Assembly: GCA_040905905.1 (NCBI GenBank)
Contig: JBBDQN010000030.1
Location: 57,112 to 121,111 of the forward strand
Reading direction: 5' to 3'
Source: JAICND01 sp040905905
Lineage (GTDB): Bacteria > Actinomycetota > Acidimicrobiia > Spongiisociales > ZC4RG35
Length of the DNA: 64,000 nt
Shown here: one piece after another, positions 40,835-49,563 of the stretch
Position numbering within the stretch: position 1 is the first letter of the stretch
Layout of the letters: each line of letters starts with the position of its first letter
Notes under the pieces: model-generated
What the model saw: only the letters and a program-made list of their open reading frames with translations
What the model was told of the DNA's origin: nothing
Database searches by the model: none
Program-made: the position numbers and the translations under genes

Positions 40835-41410
40835 GTGTTTTCGGCTCGAACCGGTGCAGGTTGGAAGCACTACGTCCGGCTCGCCGCCAACGCCTTCGCC
40901 ACCATGCTCGATCTGGGCCTTTTCGCCTTTGCGGCGGCGTTGATCGGACTGGCGGCAGCAGTGGTCCTGATCACGGTCGGCATCGTCGACACCGACATCG
41001 ACCTCACCACCGGCCCCTTGCTGGTCTCCGCGTTGGTGCTGATCGTGGTCGGTTGCTTTGCCGCGGGAATCGCCTCCGAGGGTCCAATCCGGCGAAACCG
41101 CAAGATCGTCGGCAACTCCGAGTTGGAGATCGCTATCGCCCGGGCGGTATCGGCGTTCGTGGTCGGGTCGATCTTTCTCTTTGCAGCCGATCAACTCCAG
41201 CCACTCCTTGACGATGTGCCCTCTCCGCTCAACATGGGCATCGGACTTCTCGAACTGACAGGTCGGGTCGGACTCTGGGTCATGCCTTTGATTGGAGTGC
41301 CTCTTGCCCTGGGTGTGAAGCTGACCGAGTTGCTGGGCAAAGCCGTCGAGGAAACCGAGCTTCCCGTGCTGTTCGTCGTTTGGATCGTCGGGATGATGCT
41401 TCTGGTTTGA
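40835..41410 (+). CDS. Integral membrane protein, about four helices
   Basis: 191 residues from the GTG at 40835, chosen because AGGAG lies 5 bases upstream; a TTG at 40790 is also in frame. Hydrophobic segments are at about 17-45 (LDLGLFAFAAALIGLAAAVVLI), 55-75, 95-115 and 130-190. GIASEGPIRRNRKIVGN is a cytoplasmic loop. No family recognised. It follows glcF by 61 bp and may be cotranscribed. Confidence 0.75.
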   Translation: MFSARTGAGWKHYVRLAANAFATMLDLGLFAFAAALIGLAAAVVLITVGIVDTDIDLTTGPLLVSALVLIVVGCFAAGIASEGPIRRNRKIVGNSELEIAIARAVSAFVVGSIFLFAADQLQPLLDDVPSPLNMGIGLLELTGRVGLWVMPLIGVPLALGVKLTELLGKAVEETELPVLFVVWIVGMMLLV

Positions 41411-41415
41411 GCCGT

Positions 41416-42285
41416 TCAGAGCGGCTTCTCGTAGATGTGGTTGGGGTGGAGAATCTGAAAGTGTTCGGCGGAAAGCGCCTCCTCCAGCCAGTCGATCCGG
41501 GGGATGAGCGCTCGCATCGACTTCACGGTTCGTTCCACCGCCAAATCGATTAGCGACCTGGCCGCCCGGGTGGCGTCTTCGGCGGTGGTGAGAAGAAAAG
41601 GCAACCACAACTGGTCTTCGTCTGGCTCGATCACTACCCACGCTGAGGGGCTCGCCCAGAGCTGGCGATGCCTGGCCGAACGCACCAGGTCGGCCGCGTG
41701 GAGCCGACGGAAGGCCCATCCCTCACATGCGTAGAGCCCGTGGCTGGCTGCCGGGTAGTCCCCGCTCGACCAGACCAGGTAGGCAGGTTCGGCCTCGCTG
41801 GAGGAGGCCAGATCGAGCTTCTCGTCGGCCGGAAGTCGTTTGCCACCGTTGGTGCCGGGCTCCGATTGCCCGAAATGCCGCGAGGCCATGACGAAGCGGG
41901 CGACCGGCCGATATCCCAGTCTTTCAACCTGGCTGCGAGCGGCGGTGTTGTTGTCTTCGGTGGCCAATCTCATGACCTGGGCTCCCTGGCCCCGCGCCCA
42001 CTCGACCCCATAATCGTTGATGATCGACCCGATCCCCTGTCGGCGGTGGTCAGGACGCACGCGGGCAGCCGAGAACCACGCCTCCCTGGTAGAGAGAAGA
42101 ACAACCCGGCCCAGGGCCACCGGGGAGTCGTTGGGATCGGTCGCCACCAGGACCACGGTGTTGGGCTCGTTGAGCCATTCTGGGTATGCGTCCGGTACGT
42201 AATCGCCCCATTCGAAGGTGTCGGTGGCAAATCCTTTTACCGCCGCGAGATCTTCGGGACGACCAGGGCGAATGGTGACGGCCAC
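41416..42285 (-). CDS. GNAT-family acetyltransferase
   Basis: 289 residues. The N-terminal 140 form a GNAT domain: MAVTIRPGRPEDLAAVKGF, then SAARVRPDHRRQGIGSIINDYGVEWARGQGAQVMRLAT, with the Q/RxxGxG acetyl-CoA loop, and NNTAARSQVERLGYRPVARF. The C-terminal half (LYACEGWAFRRL, WASPSAWVVIEPDEDQLWLPFL) is not recognised and may bind the substrate. GTG 42285 lies 3 bp after the argS stop, so the two are probably cotranscribed. Confidence 0.83.
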   Translation of the reverse strand: MAVTIRPGRPEDLAAVKGFATDTFEWGDYVPDAYPEWLNEPNTVVLVATDPNDSPVALGRVVLLSTREAWFSAARVRPDHRRQGIGSIINDYGVEWARGQGAQVMRLATEDNNTAARSQVERLGYRPVARFVMASRHFGQSEPGTNGGKRLPADEKLDLASSSEAEPAYLVWSSGDYPAASHGLYACEGWAFRRLHAADLVRSARHRQLWASPSAWVVIEPDEDQLWLPFLLTTAEDATRAARSLIDLAVERTVKSMRALIPRIDWLEEALSAEHFQILHPNHIYEKPL

Positions 42286-42288
42286 TCT

Positions 42289-44055
42289 CTACATCCGTTC
42301 GGGGACTTCGATCCCGAGGAGGTCGAGGAGGGTAGTGAGGCTGCGGAGGGTCCAGTCGGCGAGGGTCAACCAAGATGCCTGCCGTCCGGGATCCTCTTCG
42401 TCGAGTATGTGGCATGTGTCATAAAAACGGTTCCAGGCCGATGCCACCTGATAGGCGAATTCGGCGATGTGGTTGGGGGCCCGCAACTCGGCTGCCCGTT
42501 CGACCACATCGGACAGACGCAAAAGCGCCAGCATGAGATCGCGTTCTGCCTCCACCACCGGCGGGAGCAGGGCTCCTCCGTCCAGGCCCCGGTCGGCCGC
42601 CTTACGCTGGATCGAGCGGATCCGCACGGCTCCGTACTGAAGATAAGGGCCGGTCTTGCCATCCAATGACGAGAACCTGTCCAGATCCAGGGTGTAGTCC
42701 GACTGCCGGTTGTTGACCAGGTCGCCAAACTTCAACGCGGCGATTCCCACCTGACGTGAAATTCGATCGCGTTCGGAGGCCGAGTAGTCCTTGGCGATCT
42801 CAGCCTCGTCGAGCCGGCGTCGAGCGGCGTCCTGGACAAGTTCGATGAGGTCGCGGAGGCTGACGACCCCTCCGGCCCTGGTCCGGAATGGTTTGCCGTC
42901 TTTGCCGTTCATGGTCCCGAATCTGACGTGTTCCGTTTGGGTAGATGGCGGGATCAGCTGGGCCATGCGGGCTGCCCGAAAGAGTTGCTCGAAGTGGTCG
43001 GACTGGCGTGCGTCGACCACGTAGAGGATCAAACCGGCTCCCAAATCGTGTGCTCGCATCTCCAATGTGGCCAGATCGAAGGTCGAATAGAGGTACCCGC
43101 CTACCGATGTCTCGAGGATCAGCGGTGGCAGGTCCCGGTTGTCATCGGGCTGATCGACCCGGATGATCAGAGCTCCCCGGCTCTCCTCGGCAATCCTTTG
43201 CTCACGCAGCCTCTTGACCAGGTTCTCGAGGCGATCGGCGACATCGGACTCTCCGTACCAGAGGTCGAATTCCACCCCAAGTTCGGCGAAGTCCCGTCGC
43301 TGACTTTCCTCGGAAACCCGTTTCATGTGACGCCACAGGGCCAGGTAACCCCGCCGTCCCCTTTGCAACTCGACTGTGGTTTCCCGTGCCCGGTCGGCGA
43401 ATTCCCGATCGTGTTCGGCTCGTGACGAAGCCTCCGGATAGATCCTCTGGAGGTCCGTGAGGGAAACCGGTGAGTCCCCGGGATAAGGGCCATCAAAGTC
43501 GCTATCGAAGTACGGCAGATCGGGCTGTTCGTCGGCGATAGCAGCGATGACCAACCCCATCTGGAACCCCCAATCACCGAAGTGAGGATCCCTGATCACC
43601 CGGTGACCGAGCAAGCGAAAGATCCTCTGAAGCGAATCGCCGATGATCGTCGCTCGGAGGTGGCCCACGTGCATCGCCTTGGCAACGTTGGGTCCGGCGT
43701 AGTCGACCACAACTGTTTCCGGGGTCGCGGCTACTTCTACCCCCAGGAAGATGTCGTTGGCGGTGGTGGCGGCAAATGTTGCCAGGGACTCGTCGGTGAG
43801 CGTGAGGTTGATGAATCCGGCGCCGGCCACTTCCACCTTGGCGAACCGAGGGTGGCCGGCAAGACGGGCGGCCACCGCTTCGGCCAGTTCGCGAGGATTG
43901 CGGCCCGGGGCGCGAGCCGCCGCCAAAGCCCCGTTGGATTGAAACTGCGCCAGTTCGGGACGCTGGGACACCACAACGACCCCCAGGGTGGCATCAAGGC
44001 CTTCGGCGACGAAAACGGCCCCCACCTGGTCGGACAGCTCCGTCAAGACAGACAT
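42289..44055 (-). CDS. argS: Arginyl-tRNA synthetase
   Basis: 588 residues, class I synthetase. The HIGH signature is AKAMHVGHLRATIIGDSLQRI. GTMNGKDGKPFRTRAGGVVSLRDLI is the region that replaces KMSK in many ArgRS proteins. SDYTLDLDRFSSLDGKTGPYLQYGAVRIRSI and the C-terminal anticodon-binding helices ending LLDLLGIEVPERM complete it. It is divergent from the amidase gene with 39 bp between the starts. Confidence 0.95.
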   Translation of the reverse strand: MSVLTELSDQVGAVFVAEGLDATLGVVVVSQRPELAQFQSNGALAAARAPGRNPRELAEAVAARLAGHPRFAKVEVAGAGFINLTLTDESLATFAATTANDIFLGVEVAATPETVVVDYAGPNVAKAMHVGHLRATIIGDSLQRIFRLLGHRVIRDPHFGDWGFQMGLVIAAIADEQPDLPYFDSDFDGPYPGDSPVSLTDLQRIYPEASSRAEHDREFADRARETTVELQRGRRGYLALWRHMKRVSEESQRRDFAELGVEFDLWYGESDVADRLENLVKRLREQRIAEESRGALIIRVDQPDDNRDLPPLILETSVGGYLYSTFDLATLEMRAHDLGAGLILYVVDARQSDHFEQLFRAARMAQLIPPSTQTEHVRFGTMNGKDGKPFRTRAGGVVSLRDLIELVQDAARRRLDEAEIAKDYSASERDRISRQVGIAALKFGDLVNNRQSDYTLDLDRFSSLDGKTGPYLQYGAVRIRSIQRKAADRGLDGGALLPPVVEAERDLMLALLRLSDVVERAAELRAPNHIAEFAYQVASAWNRFYDTCHILDEEDPGRQASWLTLADWTLRSLTTLLDLLGIEVPERM

Positions 44056-44094
44056 GACTCTTCATTGTGGTCGAACGTCTACCGTCTGGCTTCT

Positions 44095-45588
44095 GTGACC
44101 TTCCCGGAGTACGAAGACTTTGACGGCCTCGGACTGGCCGACCTCATTCGCCGGGGAGAAGTCACTGCGGCCGATGTCCTCGAGGCTGCCATCGAACGCA
44201 TCGAGCATCACAACCCCGCTGTCAACGCGGTGGTGTGGAGGATGTACGACCGCGCCCGGGCCCGTATCAACCGCAAGCTGGTGGACGGTCCTTTCGCCGG
44301 AGTGCCTTACCTGCTCAAGGATCTCGGGCTTGCCTATCGGGGAGCCCCGATGACCAATGGCTCCCGTTCAATGAGGGACTACGTACCCAACTACAACGGC
44401 ACCCTCGTCGACCGTTATGAAGCGGCCGGCCTGGTCATCGTCGGCAAGACCAATACCGCAGAGTTCGGACTTTCACCCGTGACCGAACCCGAGTTGCACG
44501 GCATTACCCGCAACCCCTGGGATCTGGACCGAAGCTGTGGAGGATCTTCGGGTGGAGCAGCGGCGGCCGTGGCCGCGGGCATGGTCCCCATGGCTCACGC
44601 CTCCGATGGCGGTGGCTCGATTCGTATCCCGGCCGCCTTGACCGGGCTGTTTGGCTTCAAACCGACCCGGGGCCGTACTCCGTCGGGACCGGTGGTGGGG
44701 GAGTCCTGGTTTGGGCTCAGTGCCGCTCACGCCATCACCCGATCGGTACGCGACTCTGCAGCTTTACTGGACGCCACCCACGGTCCCGAACCTGGCGACC
44801 CCTACGCGGCCCCGCCCGTCGAGCGTTCGTTCCTGACAGATACTTCGATGCCTCCTGGGAAATTGTCGATCGCCCTTGCCACCGAGCCGCTGCTGGGCAC
44901 GGTTGTCGACGACAACTGCCGGCTCGCCGTTCACGAAACCGGCCGCCTACTGGAGTCTCTTGGTCATCACGTTTCTTACGTCGAGGTCCCGATCGAACGG
45001 GAAAGTTGGATCGAGGCCTTTCTCACGCTGGCTGCAGCCGACGCAGCCTTACTGCTGAAACAGAGCGCCACCCTGGCCGGCAAAATCGATCCCGATCCCG
45101 CCGACTACGAGCTGACGACGTGGGTGTTGGGGGCGGTGGGCCGCAAACTCAGCGCCGAGGACATGGCCGGGGCCCTCTTCGAAACGAGGATGGCGGGCCG
45201 GGCGATGGCGCGGTTCCACCAGGAGTTCGACGTGCTGGTGACCCCGACCGTAGGCCGTCATCGTTGGTTGCATGGTGAACTCGCCCCCAATGCTCTGGAG
45301 AAGGTGATGCTGGAAGCGGTGCGCCGTGCTCCGATGGGCCCGGCCCTCATGGCGACCTTCCACCGTCTTGCCACCAAAGTCACCGAGCCGATCCCCAACA
45401 CGCCGCTGTTCAACATGACCGGACAGCCGGCGATGTCGATGCCGCTGCACTGGACCGAAGAGGGCCTGCCGGTGGGCGTGCAACTGGTGGGACGATTTGG
45501 TGACGACGGACTCATATTCCGTCTCGCCGCCCAACTTGAAGAGGCCCGGCCCTGGTTCAAGCATCGGCCTCAGGTCGTCAAGGGGTGA
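44095..45588 (+). CDS. Amidase (amidase-signature family)
   Basis: 497 residues with the Ser-cisSer-Lys triad. Lys is in GVPYLLKDLGLAYRG, the Gly/Ser-rich signature is SCGGSSGGAAAAVAAGMVPMAHASDGGGSIRIPAA, and the nucleophile Ser is in GGGSIR. It hydrolyses a small amide; the substrate is not predictable. It is not the GatA subunit, since gatB and gatC are absent nearby and GatA-specific segments are missing. Start GTG 44095; the open frame runs further upstream only across argS. Its stop overlaps the convergent gene by 11 bp. Confidence 0.9.
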   Translation: MTFPEYEDFDGLGLADLIRRGEVTAADVLEAAIERIEHHNPAVNAVVWRMYDRARARINRKLVDGPFAGVPYLLKDLGLAYRGAPMTNGSRSMRDYVPNYNGTLVDRYEAAGLVIVGKTNTAEFGLSPVTEPELHGITRNPWDLDRSCGGSSGGAAAAVAAGMVPMAHASDGGGSIRIPAALTGLFGFKPTRGRTPSGPVVGESWFGLSAAHAITRSVRDSAALLDATHGPEPGDPYAAPPVERSFLTDTSMPPGKLSIALATEPLLGTVVDDNCRLAVHETGRLLESLGHHVSYVEVPIERESWIEAFLTLAAADAALLLKQSATLAGKIDPDPADYELTTWVLGAVGRKLSAEDMAGALFETRMAGRAMARFHQEFDVLVTPTVGRHRWLHGELAPNALEKVMLEAVRRAPMGPALMATFHRLATKVTEPIPNTPLFNMTGQPAMSMPLHWTEEGLPVGVQLVGRFGDDGLIFRLAAQLEEARPWFKHRPQVVKG

Positions 45589-46564
45589 TCATCCAATAAG
45601 CCGACTGGTCTGGCTCCCCGGCTGAGCCTGTCCGGACCATAACGGCGCCCTCGACCCCGCCGTTGAACCTGATTGCATCGAAGGGAACCACCTCGCTCTT
45701 CCAGACTGCGTGATCGAGGGTGACGAGCAGGGTCTGGGAACGGCTGTCAACCCGGCTGGCGAAAGAGTCGCCAACAGCCCCCGGCTCGCGAATTGCCACC
45801 GAAGATGTCGTCGTCGTTCGCAACATCGCCAGGCCTTTGTCGAAGGTGCCGAAGAACTCGAGATGACCGTCGGAGTTGAGCCCGCTGAGGTCGATATGCC
45901 AAACCTGGTCGAACGTCGTTCCGATTAGTTGGTCGGTGGAATCACCTTGGAGCCATATGGTCGAATCCGTGTTCATCAGGTCGAGTGAGGTCCCGGCGTC
46001 ACCGTCCTCCATCTCCCAGGTGATGGCATCCTCGGAAGTCCACACGGCCGGGATCCGTTGATGTATTGCGAACTCGGTCTTCGGCATCGACGTGGTGTAG
46101 AAGCCGATTGCCAGGTACTTGCCGGCGAATTGCCCGAGATCGCGGATCTCGGTATCACCGCCGATGCCGTGGATCGATCCCCACCGGTTCCATTGGCCGC
46201 CGTCGTCAGAGACGACGACCGACGCCGCCCGGGTGACTCCCCAGGGATTGGCCACTGCCAGATATCCGTCGGCCGTCCGGACAGGTTGAGTGACCGACTC
46301 GAATCGCTCGAGCCCTCTCACCTCTACCCATTGAAACTCAGCAGGGACCTCCTGGGCTTGCACCAAAACGGTCGGTGTCACCGATGACGGAACCGATCCC
46401 GTAGTGGTGGCTGGGTTGCGGGGTTCGCCTCCGGGTATCAGCTGGAGGCCGCTGACGATGGCGAGACAAACCCCTCCGATGGCTATTCCACCGGACCGGG
46501 TCCGGACTCTTTGGGGTGATGGAGGCAGATCGAAGGTTTCGACGTCGAGTACTTCGATCTCCAT
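45578..46564 (-). CDS. Membrane-anchored extracytoplasmic protein, unknown
   Basis: 328 residues from ATG 46564, with GAGG 6 bases upstream. One N-terminal hydrophobic segment (about 24-44, GGIAIGGVCLAIVSGLQLI) is followed by a Thr/Ser/Pro linker and a beta-rich domain with repeated WGV..ASVVVSDDGGQW and AVWTSEDAITWE segments, like a beta-propeller or sialidase-type blade. No catalytic motif is visible. It is 41 bp downstream of the E1 gene. Confidence 0.7.
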   Translation of the reverse strand: MEIEVLDVETFDLPPSPQRVRTRSGGIAIGGVCLAIVSGLQLIPGGEPRNPATTTGSVPSSVTPTVLVQAQEVPAEFQWVEVRGLERFESVTQPVRTADGYLAVANPWGVTRAASVVVSDDGGQWNRWGSIHGIGGDTEIRDLGQFAGKYLAIGFYTTSMPKTEFAIHQRIPAVWTSEDAITWEMEDGDAGTSLDLMNTDSTIWLQGDSTDQLIGTTFDQVWHIDLSGLNSDGHLEFFGTFDKGLAMLRTTTTSSVAIREPGAVGDSFASRVDSRSQTLLVTLDHAVWKSEVVPFDAIRFNGGVEGAVMVRTGSAGEPDQSAYWMITP

Positions 46565-46605
46565 GTCACGCCTCACGTCTCACGTCTTCCGTCCTCCGAC
46601 TGATC

Positions 46606-48633
46606 TCAGTACTTCGCCAACTCCTGGGCGTGTCTGATTATCCCTTCCGGGTTCGGATAGACCATGTCCTCCAGCTCACCCGCGTAGGGGAATGCCGGGA
46701 TGTCGCCCAGGGCATAGCGGCGGACGGGGGCATCGAGCCATTCAAAGGCTTTGTCAGCCACCTGGGCCGCTAGTTCGGCGCCGTAGCCGACGAACTCGTT
46801 GTCCTCGTGCACGATCAGGACCCGACTGGTCTTTTTGACCGAGGCTTCGATCGTTGGCCAATCCAGCGGTTTCAGCGTGCGCAAGTCGATGACTTCGCAG
46901 GACACCCCCAACTCTTGGAGGGGATCGAGGGCTTCCATTGTGAAGTAAGCCATCGCTCCGTAGGTCAGAATGGTGACATCGGTGCCGGCATGGCGGATGG
47001 CTGCCCGCCCCAGGGGGACTTTCCATGGTCCGGCGGGGTATGGCCCTTTCATCAACCTGTACAACTTCTTGGGTTCGATGAACAAAACCGGATCGGGGTC
47101 TTCGACTGCCTCGAACAACAGACCCTTGATGTCCGCGGGCGTCGAAGGGATCACCACCTTCAGTCCGGGAATGTGCGCGTATAGCGCTTCGATCGACTGG
47201 GAGTGATAGAGAGCCCCGTGGATGCCGCCGCCATACGGCACCCTGATCACGATGGGACAGGTCCATTGTCCATTGGAGCGGTAATGAACCCTGGCTGCCT
47301 CCGAGACGATCTGGTCAAACGCAGGATGGATGTAGTCGGCGAACTGGATTTCGGCGATGGGTCTCTTCCCGGCAGCCGCCATACCTATGGCCGTTCCCGC
47401 GATGAGAGACTCGGCGATGGGCATATTGAAACAACGGCGTTCGCCAAAGGCGGCGGTGAGTCCTTCGGTCGCCTTGAACACTCCGCCCTTCTGACCTGCC
47501 ACGTCTTCCCCAAAGACGACTGTGTCGGAATGGGCGGTCATCACCTCGTGGAGGGCCCGGTTGATGGCGGTGATGATGTTGACGGTCTCCCCGACCGGGG
47601 TCGGCTCGGGTGTGGTCACCGCAGGTCCTGGCTCGATCACCCTCGAGTAAACGTGCGAGTAGGGGTCGTCGGGGGGCGGGGACTGCTCGCCCTTCTCCAC
47701 CGCAGCCGCGACGGCCGCCGCCACCAGGCGATCGATTTCGCTCTCTTCAGCGGCGGAGAGAAGTCTCTCTTCGATCAGGTACTGCTTGAGAGTGACGACC
47801 GGGTCGTGTCGTCGCCATTCTTCGACCTCCTCGCGGCTACGGTAGAGGCGGTCGTCGTCGTCGGAGGTATGGGCGTAATACCGATAGGTCTCGGCCTCGA
47901 TCAGGCTGGCGCCCAGTCCCTGTCGGGCCCGATCGACTGCCACCTGCACGGTCCGGTAGACCAGTAGGGGGTCGTTGCCGTCTACCAGATGGCCCACCAT
48001 CCCGTACCCCTCGGCCCTTTGGCAGATCGAGCCTGCGACCTCGAAGCTGCTCGGCACCGAGATGGCATAGTGGTTGTTCTCGATGATGAACACCAGCGGC
48101 AGCTTGTAGATCCCGGCCAGGTTCATGGCCTCGTGCCAATCTCCCTCCGACGTGGATCCTTCTCCTCCATAAACCACGACGACCCCGGGTTGTTCGTCCA
48201 GTTGGAGGGCGCGGGCGATCCCGGCGGCGTGGGGGTACTGGGTTCCGATGCAGGATGATTGGGTGAAGACGCGGCGTGACGGGTCGGACCAATGATTGGG
48301 AAGCTGGCGTCCCCCCGAGAACGGATCGGCCTTGCGGGCGAACACGGCCAGGAAGATGTCCTCGAGAGGAATTCCCCACGCCAGGGCGACGCCCATGTCC
48401 CGGTAGTAGGGCATGAGCCAATCCCGCTCGGGATCAAGTGCTAACACCGAAGCCACCTGGACGGCTTCGTGGCCCGATGAACCCACCACAAACGGCACCC
48501 GTCCCTGCCGGTTGAGGGCGAACATACGGTCGTCGACTCGCCTGGCGAGGAGCATGAGTCGGTACATCTCGATCATTTGCTGATCTGACAGACCGAGGTC
48601 GTGATGGTGGATCGGGCGACGCATCCACTCCAT
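46606..48633 (-). CDS. 2-oxoacid dehydrogenase E1, fused alpha and beta subunits
   Basis: 675 residues. Residues 1-325 are the alpha subunit: GSSGHEAVQVAS, YGGEGSTSEGDWHEAMNLAGIYKLPLVFIIENNHYAIS, with the thiamine-diphosphate GDG-like motif here as GEGS...N. Residues 345-675 are the beta subunit: VFGEDVAGQKGGVFKATEGL, FNMPIAESLIAGTAIGMAAAGKRPIAEIQFADYIHPAFDQI, and RVLIVHEDNEFVGYGAE. It most resembles branched-chain 2-oxoacid dehydrogenase E1. The alpha and beta parts are normally separate polypeptides. No E2 or E3 gene is in the window. Confidence 0.9.
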   Translation of the reverse strand: MEWMRRPIHHHDLGLSDQQMIEMYRLMLLARRVDDRMFALNRQGRVPFVVGSSGHEAVQVASVLALDPERDWLMPYYRDMGVALAWGIPLEDIFLAVFARKADPFSGGRQLPNHWSDPSRRVFTQSSCIGTQYPHAAGIARALQLDEQPGVVVVYGGEGSTSEGDWHEAMNLAGIYKLPLVFIIENNHYAISVPSSFEVAGSICQRAEGYGMVGHLVDGNDPLLVYRTVQVAVDRARQGLGASLIEAETYRYYAHTSDDDDRLYRSREEVEEWRRHDPVVTLKQYLIEERLLSAAEESEIDRLVAAAVAAAVEKGEQSPPPDDPYSHVYSRVIEPGPAVTTPEPTPVGETVNIITAINRALHEVMTAHSDTVVFGEDVAGQKGGVFKATEGLTAAFGERRCFNMPIAESLIAGTAIGMAAAGKRPIAEIQFADYIHPAFDQIVSEAARVHYRSNGQWTCPIVIRVPYGGGIHGALYHSQSIEALYAHIPGLKVVIPSTPADIKGLLFEAVEDPDPVLFIEPKKLYRLMKGPYPAGPWKVPLGRAAIRHAGTDVTILTYGAMAYFTMEALDPLQELGVSCEVIDLRTLKPLDWPTIEASVKKTSRVLIVHEDNEFVGYGAELAAQVADKAFEWLDAPVRRYALGDIPAFPYAGELEDMVYPNPEGIIRHAQELAKY

Positions 48634-48736
48634 CAGCGCAAAGCCGACTCAACGAACGTGCGGACCCTGGTCCTCCTTGCTCCCTATCAAGTCTAAACGC
48701 CACGTTTCTTGAACGCCTATGGGACTTAGGATGGGC

Positions 48737-49504
48737 GTGGTGATCAAGTCCGCCTACCTTCGCGTCTACCTCCCCGAGGAGCGGGTTCCGGTGTGCGATG
48801 AGCACCCGGGCGGAGGCGAGACCCGGACTCGTCGGTGGGAGCCATACGGCTTTGTCGGCGAGTCCATGGTCGATGACGCCTGGATGGCGGATTGGCGGGG
48901 TCGCCGCTTTGTCTGTCCCCGGCGTCCGCAGTTGCGAATCCTGGAGGGCGTGCTCCTCTTTCACGCTTCGCTCGAAACGACCGGTCGGGCAGTTCTCATC
49001 TCCGAGTCGGTGCGCCAGCAGGCAGTGGACGAACTCCGCACCTTGCTTCGGCGTGAGCCGGGGATTCGCTCCCACATCCTCACATCGGCCTGGCACGTGC
49101 CGATTCGATGGTTTGTGCCCTTCAGCAAAGATGATCGCCAGTTCGATTCGACTGGTTCGCATCCCACGTTGCGATACCGAACCGGTTTGAGCGACGGGCT
49201 CGGTCGGTTGGAAAGGGCTCTGGAGATCCTGGCCGAGGTGGAGATGCCGGCGGGGATCGTCGCCGAAGTCAGCTCACTGGTTTCGTGGTTCTCCGAGTTT
49301 TCGGCGGACTCGATGGTCGAACTCGACTACGGACTCGTGACCGAGCTCTTCTCGGAAACCGAACTAGCTCTGGACGACTCTGTCGCCGCAGTCTGGAGCT
49401 CGCTGCAAGCGTTGGCCGATGGGGACTGGTCGACCGCGGGTGAGCACTACGGCGAGTTGACCACCCGTTGGGCCCGGGCCTTTGCGATCAGCTACAGCAA
49501 CTAG
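48737..49504 (+). CDS. Conserved hypothetical protein, unknown function
   Basis: About 255 residues. GTG 48737 is preferred (AGGA 5 bases upstream); ATG 48719 and 48731 are in frame. It starts VVIKSAYLRVYLPEERV and contains WEPYGFVGESMVDDAWMADWRGRRFVCPRRPQLRILEGVLLF. The C-terminal part is helical and acidic. No transmembrane segment or catalytic motif is seen and I do not recognise the family. It is divergent from the E1 gene. Confidence 0.75.
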   Translation: MVIKSAYLRVYLPEERVPVCDEHPGGGETRTRRWEPYGFVGESMVDDAWMADWRGRRFVCPRRPQLRILEGVLLFHASLETTGRAVLISESVRQQAVDELRTLLRREPGIRSHILTSAWHVPIRWFVPFSKDDRQFDSTGSHPTLRYRTGLSDGLGRLERALEILAEVEMPAGIVAEVSSLVSWFSEFSADSMVELDYGLVTELFSETELALDDSVAAVWSSLQALADGDWSTAGEHYGELTTRWARAFAISYSN

Positions 49505-49509
49505 GCAGG

Positions 49510-49543
49510 TCGGAAGACGGAAGTCGGAAGACGGAAGTCGGAA
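49510..49543. repeat. Tandem repeat, 14-bp unit x2.4
   Basis: TCGGAAGACGGAAG is repeated twice, then TCGGAA, just before the acyl-CoA dehydrogenase gene. A near-identical unit (TCGGAGGACGGAAG, minus strand) is at 46586-46599. Confidence 0.8.
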
Positions 49544-49563
49544 CCCCGGTAGCCTTGTGGGTC

